From positions 62,001 through 126,000 of the forward strand of contig NMRB01001242.1 in the NCBI GenBank assembly GCA_002633025.1: DNA of 64,000 bases, written 5' to 3'. The notes beneath the pieces are model-generated. The model was not told the DNA's origin. It made no database searches and saw only the letters and a program-made list of their open reading frames with translations. This DNA is from Notospermus geniculatus (taxonomy: Eukaryota > Nemertea > Pilidiophora > Heteronemertea > Lineidae). A program made the translations under genes and the position numbers. Shown in pieces: positions 35,510 through 47,300 of the stretch (the first letter of the stretch is position 1; the number at the start of each line of letters is the position of its first letter).

Positions 35510-36170
35510 ACACGGTTGCTCATGGAATATTCTGAGAATTTCCATTCATTTCTAATAACCGTTTTTCTGAATCCCTGTGCGTGGGCCATGTCGAATTAGC
35601 GGAACCAGCGGAAACAACGGAACCAGCGGAACCTGGTCTGCAGCCGATAGAACGAACACGTGACTCGTTGTTGCTTCGTTTAGCCGTTGACTAAAAGCAA
35701 CACGCGACTCGGTGTTGCTAAGCAACACGGGCTGCAGGCATGATGTGCGGATTGAGACCTACATGTAGGCCCCAGGCATGCTAGGTCTAGGCTAGGCTAC
35801 CGGTAGACCTGCATGGCCTAGGCCTACCGTAGACTAGTTTTTTCGGCGCCTAACAATTCGATTTCAACAGTGCAGTTATTATTTAAAAAACAACATTATG
35901 TTTTTGCTTCAAGTTCCGCTGGTTCCGCTAATTCGACATGGCCCTGTGCGTGTGGGTCGATTTCAATGAAACTTAATCACTGAGGGGCAGCTCCCTGCAT
36001 CCACAACTGGTTTCGGAACACCAGCCACAGCAACCATTGGCCCCGTAATGTCCCCATCAGCTGATGAAGTTTCACTGAATTCGACCTACACGCACAGAAA
36101 TAATTCAGGAAAACGTTATTGTAAATGAACGGAAATTCTCAGAATATTCCACATTTTTGAGCAACCGTGT
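35510..36170. repeat. Fold-back element split by a nested Mutator-like insertion
   Basis: ACACGGTTGCTCA...GAATATTCTGAGAATTTCC (35510 on) continues to 35583 and then, after the insert, from 35953; it is inverted at 36062-36170. The inner loop (about 35975-36060) holds CCAGCCACAGCAACCATTGG. Confidence 0.8.
35584..35943. mobile_element. Mutator-like fold-back MITE with 9-bp duplication
   Basis: Inverted ends GGCCATGTCGAATTAGCGGA are flanked by CTGTGCGTG at 35575-35583 and 35944-35952. GGAACCAGCGGAA words repeat in the left arm. No coding capacity. Confidence 0.85.
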
Positions 36171-37115
36171 ACTCAGTAGTTGCGGGACTCAAAGTGATTT
36201 GTTTTCGGTCGGTATGACTTGCTGCTTCGTCTTTTTAGCTACGCTGGTCTTTAGCCAGGGTAGCTTTACAAATGACCCATGCTCTCTCCGAGCCAGTAAT
36301 GGCTTTAACGTTACGAGAAAGTAGTGCCAAAGAGGACCCCGTCAACTTGTCACATTTTGCTTGACGACCTAACTACGCCAAAATTTGTAATGGAGAAATG
36401 ACTTGAATACGAAATCACCAGATAAAAATACACTCACGATATAGTCCTAACCTACTGGCCTCAAAAATCACCCGGATTTCATGCCGAATTATCTTCTCAG
36501 AGTGTGCCTTTTCACTAATTGTCTTGGTTTGATTACTATCTCTCGACTGTCACGATATTTACGCATTGTTTGTCAGCATTATTTTCGCGGATCAATACAC
36601 TGTACAGTCTTGCGCCTCTGTGACGTCAACTATGGCCGTGATGGCTGTTCCGTCTTGTGTGGAGATAGGGTGGTGTCATCAATTTTTAGACGGTGGACAC
36701 TTTGTTTACATTTTGGACTGGCTGCGTCTCACTTGCCTCAATCTGAACGTCAGAGAACGATTCGTGCCAACATCGTAACTCTGACGTATATCGGACAGCG
36801 CCATATTGCTCCGTGAACTACTTTGATGAAGATCGGTTCGACAATACTGTTCAAACTACCTATTTGAATGATCTAAGTCACCAATTAGGCATTGGAAATG
36901 TTGCTACATATAGAAAAATGAGTTGAAGCATGTTACCTTACCTGATGAAGGGTTAGTCACGCTATAACAGCACGTTGAACTTCTCAAGTGGTGANGATAG
37001 AACCGCTTTATGAATACGACCCAAAGAGTGTGGTAAATGTGTTGATCTCACTTTTTAGGGTTGCCACGCGAAACGTATGAAAGCCTATTCGTATGAAAGC
37101 CTATTGTGAGGGCAC

Positions 37116-37385
37116 CTGACCCACTTCCATGACCTACTGACCTACTTAAAGACCGCTAGAGCGAAGGTAGTCGTGTTTGGTATCAAACTGAAGCTTATGA
37201 AGCCTAGATTCTATCTGACCCACTTTCATGACCTATTGACCTACTTAAAGACTGCTAGAGCTAAGGTAGTAGTGTTTGTTATCAAACTGAAGATTATGAA
37301 GACTATAGATTCTATCTGACCCACTTTCATGACCCACTGACCTACTTAAAGGCCAAAATACTAAGCTAGTCGTGTAATTTTGGGC
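37116..37385 (+). repeat. Tandem repeat, ~100-base unit, 2.6 copies
   Basis: Units begin CTGACCCACTT at 37116, 37215 and 37316, and contain GACCTACTTAAAG and ATCAAACTGAAG. The third copy is truncated. Confidence 0.9.
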
Positions 37386-39290
37386 CGCACGGTATTCACG
37401 ATCATTTTGGCTGAAGACAGGAATTTCGAGAGTTGTCACAGATTCTAAAGCAATTTTGTGGTCGGAATGCTCATTATTACCAACGAACACAACACAGCCC
37501 CCGAATATGTGTTTTAAATTGTTTGACAGCCCAGCGTAGCTATCCAGGCCGTCAGGCCTCTAGTCAATGTTTGTACTCATTTGCGCACAACTGGAGAGCA
37601 ATATAAAAAATCCACGTGCATCGTTTTTTTTTATTGATGGGGAGAGGGTAGAGAACACAGGAGTTATATACATGTGTAAGATGATGGACCGCTGGTCTGG
37701 TATTAAGTACATGTACCGTTCAAACTCAGTCGATCATGAGACGGTCGATTTGCGATGCGGTAATTGGGAGCTGAACGATTGACGATACATGTACTAAGTT
37801 TTTAGGCAATAAGAAACTAGACACCGGTGCGTCGATCATGAACCCAATTCCTGTTGCAAAAGCACAACCCTTTGGTGGTAAAAAAGATTGGGGCATGATC
37901 ATCAAAAAAAGAGATAACACAGTTTCCTCATGACGAAAGGTGACGTAATCCTCAGTGATCAAAGGAAATCAAATGGTTATCAAAGACAGATAAAAAAAAA
38001 TTACACCGTCTCCACATGATGAAAAGGGAATTTCGAAACAAACATACGATTTTTTCATGCCGATGATTAATGAGCTCTTTGTGTACGTTGTACTTTTGAT
38101 AACAGTAAAAGGACACACCCAAAACAGGCTGGGTTCAAACGTTACACTACCAAAGTGGCGAAAGCGAAACATTCGACTCTTTTGGATGTAAAAGGAAAAA
38201 AATGCCAACGGAAAATACGGAACTGCTCTATTGGCTAATAGAAATCAATGACCCTAGACAAATTTGACCTGGGAACATCTTCTATTTTTCGTTTCTTTCG
38301 AGATGATTTTTTTCAAATTTTATCAGTTTCATTCTTCCTGATTGGGCATGTAAGATTTTACCAGTAGCCGCGAGTTGCACATGTTGAACTTCCTAGCGAC
38401 TAGTTGCTGAGTTGCTCCCAGTCGCAAGTGCGATGTACGCGGTCAGGACATGACGACTGCTTGGATCATAGTTTTACTGAGTTGCTGAATTTGCGATGTG
38501 CGCTCAGCGCGTACATCACCAGCGACTGATAGATCAATTACTTCCAGTCGCAAGTGCGATGTACGCCTGGCTTAACGAATTAAAATTCAAAACGTTTGAC
38601 GTTCGTGTGAGGTGCTTTTCTTTGACGTTTTGTAGCCTCTGTTCATTGGGATGAGATGACGATATGGAAAAACTGCTGGCAGAACCAGGCGACTCGAGTG
38701 GCCTACCAGCATAATGGCCCGGTAAACACTGCTTAAATATTACTGATTTACAGATAACGTTGTTGAGCTCCATAAACATGATTATGAGGACCAGAGGTGA
38801 TTCCCTGTGTCCCTCGTGGTACATCTGCTGAAGTGTGTTGGCAGTTACCAAAGCAACTCATAACCGATTGCGTCGAGGCCATGGCTTCCTGGTAGAAATA
38901 ATCGGGTAATTTGATTTCCTAGTAACTCCCGTGGGACTCTGATTGAATCTTTCATGAGTGGGAAACTCCTGTTCTGCGACTGGTGTCTTTATTCACATAA
39001 CCAAACAGGGCCTTTGGTTTCTCGGGACTCGCCAAGGTATGCGTGAAATTTTGAGGGTCCCTTGATAAGCAGGTGCAGGTAGTTAGACATCTCCAAAGCA
39101 ATAAATATCCCCATTGTCACTTATTACCTGTAGGCCTACGGTTCAATCTGGGCGTCATTATACTACCATATTTGAAAACATTCCAAGAGGACAACTCCTT
39201 TGGGTGAGTGGCCCCCACATTCAGCTCATTTTTGTCTGTGTTTCACACAGCCGGGAATCATGGCTCAAGTTTGACTCCCAAAATATGGCT
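37386..39290. other. No gene recognised
   Basis: 38370-38575 contains repeated CAGTCGCAAGTGCGATGTAC words (at about 38418 and 38547), probably a decayed MITE ending GGCTTA. Otherwise chance frames only. Confidence 0.4.
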
Positions 39291-39297
39291 ATTATAA

Positions 39298-39724
39298 AGC
39301 TAGGAATCCACTGCTGATTTTCTGCTTTGCGACCATGCCACCTGCGATTGAATGGGGAGCGCCAATTGGTCACGTGATGACTACTGATAGAGCAGACGAG
39401 ACACCTAGCGTTGACCTAGGCCCATTGTTCGAGAGATGCGGTTCACCAAGCACGGCCAATCACACCTTGAATCGTCATGAATAATAGGTGGCATTGGTGT
39501 ACTATCAGTTCAAAACCACGCGTATATTCTCGCGTGGTCTGCGTGATCGGTGTTCCCTATTCGACCGCAAGGAACTGATACAGGTCGCCGACCTGAAATT
39601 TATCACATCTTCGCCATTGGTGAAAATCACGTCTATAGCTGGTCCACTACGGCGATCGAGTGCCCAGTTGCAAAGCAAGTCGCAAAGCAAAATGAGGTTG
39701 AAAATCACAGGTGGATTCCCCGCT
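39298..39724. repeat. Palindromic MITE, GGAATCCAC family, copy 3 with insert, TAA duplication
   Basis: Inverted ends AGCTAGGAATCCACTGCTGA / GTGGATTCCCCGCT are flanked by TAA (39295-39297; 39725-39727). The left arm is broken after GCGATTGAAT by about 200 bases, and resumes at TCGACCGCAAGGAACTGATA, so it may contain a nested insertion. Confidence 0.85.
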
Positions 39725-39735
39725 TAACACACGTT

Positions 39736-39959
39736 GATATAATACGTAAAGTTGTCTCCGAATTTCGCAAATTTTCGACCCCAAGCGGGGGTCTTCCTCA
39801 GGCACTTTCTAGTAGAGAAGTGAATCATTCACTTCTGGGATGTCTACTAGAAAGTGCCCGAGGAAGACCCCGGTTGGCTTCGAAAATTTGCGAAATTCGG
39901 CGACGACATTACATATTATATCATTTGTGTGTCGTTCTTTGTGCTTTACGTTTGATATC
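39736..39959. repeat. Hairpin element with CCTGAGGAAG...GAAA motif in both arms
   Basis: TTAACACACGTT flanks it directly on both sides (39724-39735; 39960-39971; GA follows by chance in both), a likely 12-base target duplication. Ends GATAT.A.ACGTAAAG are inverted. Each arm carries CGAAAATTTGCGAAATTC next to a GACCCC hairpin. The left duplication includes the last base of the MITE at 39298-39724, so this element inserted later. Confidence 0.75.
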
Positions 39960-39974
39960 TTAACACACGTTGAA

Positions 39975-41217
39975 CGAGCATTAAAAAGCGTACGAAAACA
40001 AACCGGCCGCGAGTTGATGTTGTATTGACATATCAGTAAAGCGCGATTTTCATTTCGCAATGCATCAAGTATGGATATTCAACATCAGTGACATTTTGGC
40101 CTTCTAAATGGTTGGTTGCCATCTTATCGCCACGTACACGTTGTGTAGACAAATTGGTAAAACTATACCAACAAGCCAAAAAATAATTTCGCTGGCGGGT
40201 CATAGTATAATCAGCGGTGACGCACTAACAAAGAGATACTGCTTGAAAAAGATACTGCTTGACAAAGATGAACCACAGGCTGCTGATACCCCGCCATGCA
40301 TTATCGTCATTATGGCCGTTCCTCCTTCCATTTCTCGTCTGCACGATGAAATTAAACGCCAATTAGAATGTCACGACCGCATGTTATTTAGTAAACACGA
40401 ACCAATATCATGACAATATTACTAGCAATGTTGATTGAAAGCCAGCTATTATTTGCAAGCATTCGTCACAATACATTTTTGCTGTTCGTTTGTGTTGCAG
40501 GACATGTAGATTAACCCGTGATATTTGTAGTCTGCAGCTACTGGTGTTGTCTGCACGCCAACACAGCGTCAAATCCGACTGTGTTTTAAGTTCTACATTT
40601 GTACGACATGACCTCTGACATCTGCTATCTATTTTTGTTTGTATTCGATCGATATTGTCAGATCGGGTTTCTAATTAGACTATACTGCAACAAGTAACTT
40701 GATTAACCATTTAGAGCATCCTGAATGTAACAGCACATGCAATCACGAAATAGACTGTAAGGTTCAGAACCATCATCGGAAACGTTTGAAGGAACGAATC
40801 TTCTGAAGATGGACTTGCAGGAATCTCTTCCTAATACGTCGGGTTATTTCGTGCATAACTGTCTTTCGGGTCACCTCCACTACATAAAAGAACACCAGGC
40901 TTTTTCAGCCCTGGGGACACCCCGGGTTTTGATAACCCCAGGCTGGCGTTGACGCGGCGAGCACTTAAGCCAGGCGCACATTTGCGGCAAATGCACATGA
41001 ACTACATATAGGCCTACATAACACAATCGCTGTGTGGCACTGCAAAGCACAGAGACGAACCATTTTTGTGCACATCAGCTACTTTGCAGTGGGCTGTCGA
41101 CCCAGGTATATTTAGATAAGCGTCAACTACTCATTACCATTGGAACCCATGATAAATTGTAAAATATCACACAAAAATGGCATGACAGCTTAGCGATATC
41201 TTGTTTTATACTTGCAG
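39975..41217. other. No exon recognised upstream of the gene
   Basis: A 101-codon frame at 40108-40413 has no family match. The missing 5' exon(s) of the BAIAP3-like gene should be here or further upstream but cannot be identified by eye. Confidence 0.4.
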
Positions 41218-41301
41218 GATGAGAAAGAGGCAGACAGAGCTCCGCCCTCTGAATTACTCTTTGGACCGCGACCTAAGGTTCATCACCTCCAGGAGAAAGA
41301 G
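41218..41301 (+). CDS. BAIAP3: BAIAP3-like exon A (N-terminal segment)
   Basis: This exon has 28 codons, phase 0 at both ends. It follows the acceptor ttatacttgcag and ends before the donor gtaagc. The peptide starts [19 protein letters not shown] and is polar and poorly conserved, as expected just upstream of the first conserved helix. The ATG-containing exon(s) must lie upstream; none is recognisable between 36000 and 41217. Support comes mainly from splice signals and exact phase with exon B. Confidence 0.75.
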
Positions 41302-44300
41302 GTAAGCTTGTCGAGGGTTCAACCTGCCCCGCCTGGTTTAGTCGAGTTTGTTTGCTTGACGCTGCTACCATCCATGCATACTGCTCAATCCCGTGTATTT
41401 CCAAAAAGATTGCATGGAATACCCGGTAGGTTGGGCCTAATTACCGATAATTAATCGATGTTATGTTCTAGTTTTGTAGTTTAATTTTATAGTTCATGAC
41501 ATGTTTCAGATGACACAATTTGACCATCTCTCTCTTTTTTGTTTTTGAAGTTTGAACTGCTGTACATTGAAGTACTCTACACGATAAAGCATAAGATTGG
41601 CACAACAAGTGGTGGCCATCTACCCTTTATCCAGGATCTGTACCTCTATGCCCAAGATGCCTTTGGAATATCACCAGAGGACCACGCCAGGTTACTGGCG
41701 AAAGCCAGTGAAGAAAAGGTAAGATTTGAATAGCTAAAGCACAACTATGAGGTATGCCTCAGTGTCCCTCCCCAACGTGATAAGACTGATGTCCTGTCCA
41801 ACTCGTACATAGCCAGTGGTAACAAATAGGCTAGACTGATACTATGTCGAAACCTTAGCTGAAAAACTGGCCACCATACTTTTCAGGAGCGGACCCAGGA
41901 TTTTGTCGAGGGGTGGGTACTAGAGGTAGAGGCCCCTAGAATCCCGCGCTTCACCGGCGCTGATTTGGCGGCGGGGGGGGGGGCTGGGGACCTCCCTCAG
42001 GAAAATTAGAAGCTTTGAGTCGCGCTTTCCCGGCATCTGAGGTTGAGAAAATCTTATTCGAACGTTTTGTTGATCTTCCTGTTCTTACTGGCAGCCTCAG
42101 CCAGTCAGATGCAACGCATCTTAGACATTTTGAAACAGTGCAAGCGTACACATACCAATGCGGTGCCAATATATAGTAGGCCAACAGTTGTCCCAAGCAG
42201 GGGGATAGAGTTTCGTCGAAACATGGATGCAACGACTGTCACCATGATTACATCAGAGACACGGGCGGGCGCTACGCCACAAGGAGATGCCTGATGTTTA
42301 GTGATAAAAATGTTATCTTTGGTCGCCGAGGGGGAGTTCCAACCCCCAGCACTCCCCCCGCTGTATCCGCCCCTGCTTTTCATCACTTGAGAATTTCAAC
42401 CTGGCCTAAAAGCGTGACTATAACCCTTCATCAAATAAGGCATCATTCTCCAACTCTTTCTTTTATGTGTGGCGACAGTCTTAATGCCCAATATTGGTAA
42501 CTTAGATCATTCAAATAGATTTGAACAGTCTTGTCGAGCATGCATTGATACTAGATCGTGATCAACCTCGCCTCCATGAATTAGCGCTGTGATATACGGT
42601 GTTCACTGATCGTGTGTGTAAACCTAAATGAGGTTTCCCAAATGTCAAAGGTTAGGTCGGCGCCACGAGGTAGAAAACCTAATACAGTGGCGCTTTAAGA
42701 CGAGAAACAATATACATTCACAAAATAGTATACATCATCAAACTAATTGCTCCAAAGCAGCATTTGCAAATTATCTTAGCTGAACAATCAACTAACTCGT
42801 CAGGCGCTGTCAAGTCATTTGAATTGTCTTTAAAGTCATCAGCATTACGATAAAGTTGTGCCATAACCGCATGGTGAAAATAAAATTAAATTACTCCAGG
42901 CTCTTTAGTTCACAAAGTACAAACGGTTACGCCCTGAAGTTCAATGACTGATCACGAAGGCAATTTAGATTTCATTAATAAAATTTTGTAGCTTGCATCA
43001 GTTTTGATGGCGTTCTTAACGGCAACAATAAATTTCAATTATAATTTTAAATCTGAGATCATGACTACGTCACGAATAAGAAAAAGGTTCGCACTGTCTT
43101 TTCGTTCAATGGAAAACAGCATTCAAACACGTGCATGCAGTCAGCTGTAATCAGTAGGGCTAGGTTGTGCTTGGGATGCGGGCCATACACCGTGAACGTT
43201 TTTGAATGACTACGAGAGGAGCCAATCCAATCCAAGATATTCCATCTCAATTAGTTGGTTAATTTTGGAAAAACACCAAACGACCTAAAACAAAGGCACT
43301 CTTCTTCTCGTATGCTATTGATTGCTTTGGCTTGGTTGGCATGAAAACGTACCATCCCATCGATTACAGTGACGAAGAACAGACTTAAGTTCATCGTCAT
43401 GGGAATGTCTGGGAACACGATATGGGGATCTCAATATTTGATTGTTTGAAGTGTTATTTTCGTTCGTTTTCTGTTTCAGGCTCCGATTGTCATCCTGAAC
43501 TGTACCGTCGTCGAGGCGAAGGATCTTGAAGCAAAAGATGCAAATGGTATGTTGGACCTGATCAATGTTTATAGTGTAATGCCAGAGCGGCAGTTCAAGG
43601 TCAAAGTGGGCAACACACAACACAGATCCATGTCAGTGAGATCATCTCACTATAACATACGCTCCTAAAGACTGTAGCTCTGGTTACACCTGTCTAAAAT
43701 CTTTGAGACACGGGTTTTTTTCCGAACCAGAAAAAACACGGCATTGACACGGCGTGCGGTTACACTACTTAAAAATGCGATTGATAACAAGTTCCGTAAC
43801 CCGCCGATAGGGGCACTACATGTGGGCAACTCTCCGTAACCAAGTGGCTCCTGGAGGCTTGAAAACCCGAACTAAGATGGCTGCGCCCATGAAATAGCCT
43901 ATACGCATGCGCATGACTCCTCGATTTTCATCGCCGTCTGTCGGGATGCTACAGGTAAAGGCACGGGGATTTCGCGGTTACACTACATAAAATAGAGAGG
44001 ATGCGCAGCTTTCCGACTCCGACTCCGACGTCAACTACGAGAATGAATTGCAGTCCGCTGTGGACACCTTTGATAACAATACCGTGCTATTCGCACTTAA
44101 GACCCCCCGGCTGTGGGTGTAAATTGAATTATGTGTTCATTGAACGTTGCATGTGTGATATGTGATGAAAATCGATAGGTTTGTGAAGGATCCACACATA
44201 CACCTTTCCACCAAAAATGAGGAATGTTAAATTTAATTTGAACGTGCCAGAGTGGTAATGTCGTTTTCGCAAAGCTCCCCCTGGTGGCCAAATGGAAAGT

Positions 44301-47300
44301 CCGATTCGGCCGAAAATCGATAGGTTCGTGGAGGACCCACATATATACCTTTAAACCAAAAATCAGGAAAATCAGATTTAATTTGAACGTGCTAGAGCGG
44401 TAACGTCGTTTTCGCAAAGTGCCCCCTGGTGGCCAAATGGGAAGTCCGATTTGGCCGAAAATCGATACGCTTGTGAAGGACCCAAATATATACCTTTAAA
44501 CCAAAAATCAGGAAAATCCGATTTAATTTGAACGTGCTAGAGTGGAAACGTTGTTTTCGCAAAGCGCCCCCTGGTGGCCAAATGGAAAGTTCGATTCGGC
44601 CAAAAATCGATAGGATCATGGAGGACGAACATATATAGCTTTAAACCCCAAATCAGCACAATCCGATTTAATTTGAACGTGCTGGAGCGGTAACGTCGTT
44701 TTCGCAAAGCGCCCCCTGGTGGCCAAATGGAAAGTCCGATTCGGCTGAAAATCGATAGGTTCGTGGAGGACCCACATATATACCTTTAAACCAAAAATCA
44801 GGAAAATCAGATTTAATTTGAACGTGCTAGAGCGGTAACGTCGTTTTCAAAAAGCGCCCCCTGGTGGCCAAATGGAAAGTCCGATTCGGCCGAAAATCAA
44901 TAGGTTCGTGGAGGAAATGGGTTCGTGGGTTAAATTCGAACCCGGGCCTGGAAAAATTGCTTAGGTGTAAACACAGCTAATAAAGCTGGCAGTGGGGTGG
45001 TTATAAGCGCGACTTACAATGGTAGGCCTATTCACGGTTTGCCCAGACTTTGAAGATAGCAGAAGCATTGGTTCAGCTCACATAAGCTGCGTTTACACCT
45101 ACTAGCATGATACCCATGGCGAGCACATACGCACAGGGTGCATGTGGTCAGAGGATGGCATAAGGGGTAAAAAATATAATGGCACCATAGGCAGTAAGGG
45201 TGGCCAAAAATCATGCTGAAGCCATGTATCCTGATACCGCCCATGCAATGTAATGGATGTGGCGGTGAGACGATGGCCGAAGACAGGTGCAGGGTGTTCT
45301 GCGGCTCACACGGAATTGGTGCAGATGGTACCAGCGCAATACAAAAAAGGTGATGGCAAAATGTGCCGCTCGATGAGTGCAGAAAAGCCATTGATTCTGC
45401 AAAGCTCGCATCACTTTCTGGCCTAAAAGTAGGTGGAGGACACTCCCCAAATAATCACTAAACATTCCCAAACGTTGTTGTCTCTGGTCAATGCGTAGTT
45501 GATGAGAATGTGCGTGACAAAGACCCATGTTTGCTCGTTGACCTAACAGCTGTACACATTGCTACACTGTACACCTGTATATGATGCGATCAACTCCAGT
45601 TGGTACGGACGTATTTCAAAATGGAGTCCTTCCATTATAATAAGAAGCAATTTTCCAGCCCCGGGTTCGAATTTAACCCGGATCCATTGAATTTTCTGTC
45701 CACACCTATTATTCGTCTTACGATATTGAACGCTGGCCATGCTATTTATAGACACACCACCCATTCAATTTTAGCAGACCGACACCTGTCGGTGGGCTCA
45801 GTAAACGTTTTAGCCCGGCATTTTTCTGTCCACACCTATGAAATTGCCGGGCTAAATTAGCCCGGCAATTTTTAACCCGGATCCGATTTTCATAGGTGTA
45901 AACGCAGAAATGGAGGGTCAGACCCGGGTCAGGCCCGGCAGTTTCTTCAGGTGTAAACACAGCTATAAGCCACACCTGAGCAACCGGGCACACATCACCG
46001 AACAAATTGTAGGAAAGCATTGAGAAGGATGGTAATAAGCCGCTGCGGGAAAACGCGTCAGTGGGTTCGGGCCTTTAGCCAGGCTCACGTGAGCCACACC
46101 TGAACAACCGGGCATCAGACGCGTTTAACTTCACTAAATGAACACACTTCCACCATGCATTTGACGAAGTTACACGCGTCTAAGTCTTAAACGCCCTTTT
46201 TGAAGACGGCCTATAACTCTATCGGTCTAACGTCATACGCTATAAGACGCCCTTGCAGCAGGCGATATTTGTGGTACCAACCATCTCCTGAAATACATTA
46301 CGTCATGGATGTGAAGTCCACTTTCGTATTTCGTACTTCGTGTTTCGTCAGATTTGCGAAACTTCCCTATTATCATTCATTCTACAAAACTTGTATAAAA
46401 AATGTTGTCGTTTCTGGGCGCCACATAGGCTACATGACGTCATCATAGAATACGGTAGTCTACTTGCTTGCCATATTAGAAGCAATGTCGGAACACATCT
46501 TTCCGGTCGGGGTATGCAAAATGGATTTGACCATATCCCTCTACCCAATTAACATCATCCTATCGCGTGATGTGAATGTTTAATCAGTTGTATTTTGATT
46601 GCCTTGTGTGTGTCTGCACTGGTATCGTGTGATACACATACATGTGGCAGGGTGTGAAGGTCGTATATTATTCTGTCAAGCAGGTGTATGAACCTTCTGC
46701 ACATGGCAGAGACGTCGTTCCTCCCGTGCTTAATGCGCGTGTCACACTGTCCCGAAATTGACACCAGATGGCCATACGAATATGGAATTTTGAATTTCGC
46801 GTGAAGATGGCCCCGAATTAGTCAACAGCCAGCCAACAGCCGAAGCAAGGAAGACGCCTACAGAAGGTCACGCGATGGCATCCGAACCACACACAAGAAG
46901 GCCACACGATGGCTCCATGACGTCATATTGAGAGTATGATGCGTTCGAACTGGGTCACGAAGGCGTCACGTGACCTCCCGATTGTATAAAACTTACGGCC
47001 GACCGTGGGAAGATTTTGCCACCGCTCACGAAGTTGCTGACTGAGCCTGAGAAACTCAACCAGCGGTCATACGATGGCTTAAGATGTCCTCACGAATGGC
47101 CCGATGTTTTTACGACCAGAGCCGAATTTGAACATTTCCTTTATCGTGTGTCCCTCTGGCGTCAATTTCGGGACAGTGTGACACGGGCTTAAGCATGGCG
47201 CACACCTACGATTTTTCGTGCGATTTTTCAGGAGACTCTCCTTCCGACTGCTGGAGCGACTGGAGATTTGCAGCATTTGTCGCGTAGTCTGCGACAGATC

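Noticed and set aside
40108-40413. Possible upstream exon of the gene
   Set aside because: No similarity to the expected N-terminal region, and no acceptor/donor pair in a phase that joins exon A convincingly.
44097-44619. Reverse-strand frames with a repeated ~48-residue protein pattern
   Set aside because: They lie on the 145-base tandem array. The period is not a multiple of three, so the frame changes at each unit and the repetition is a DNA effect.
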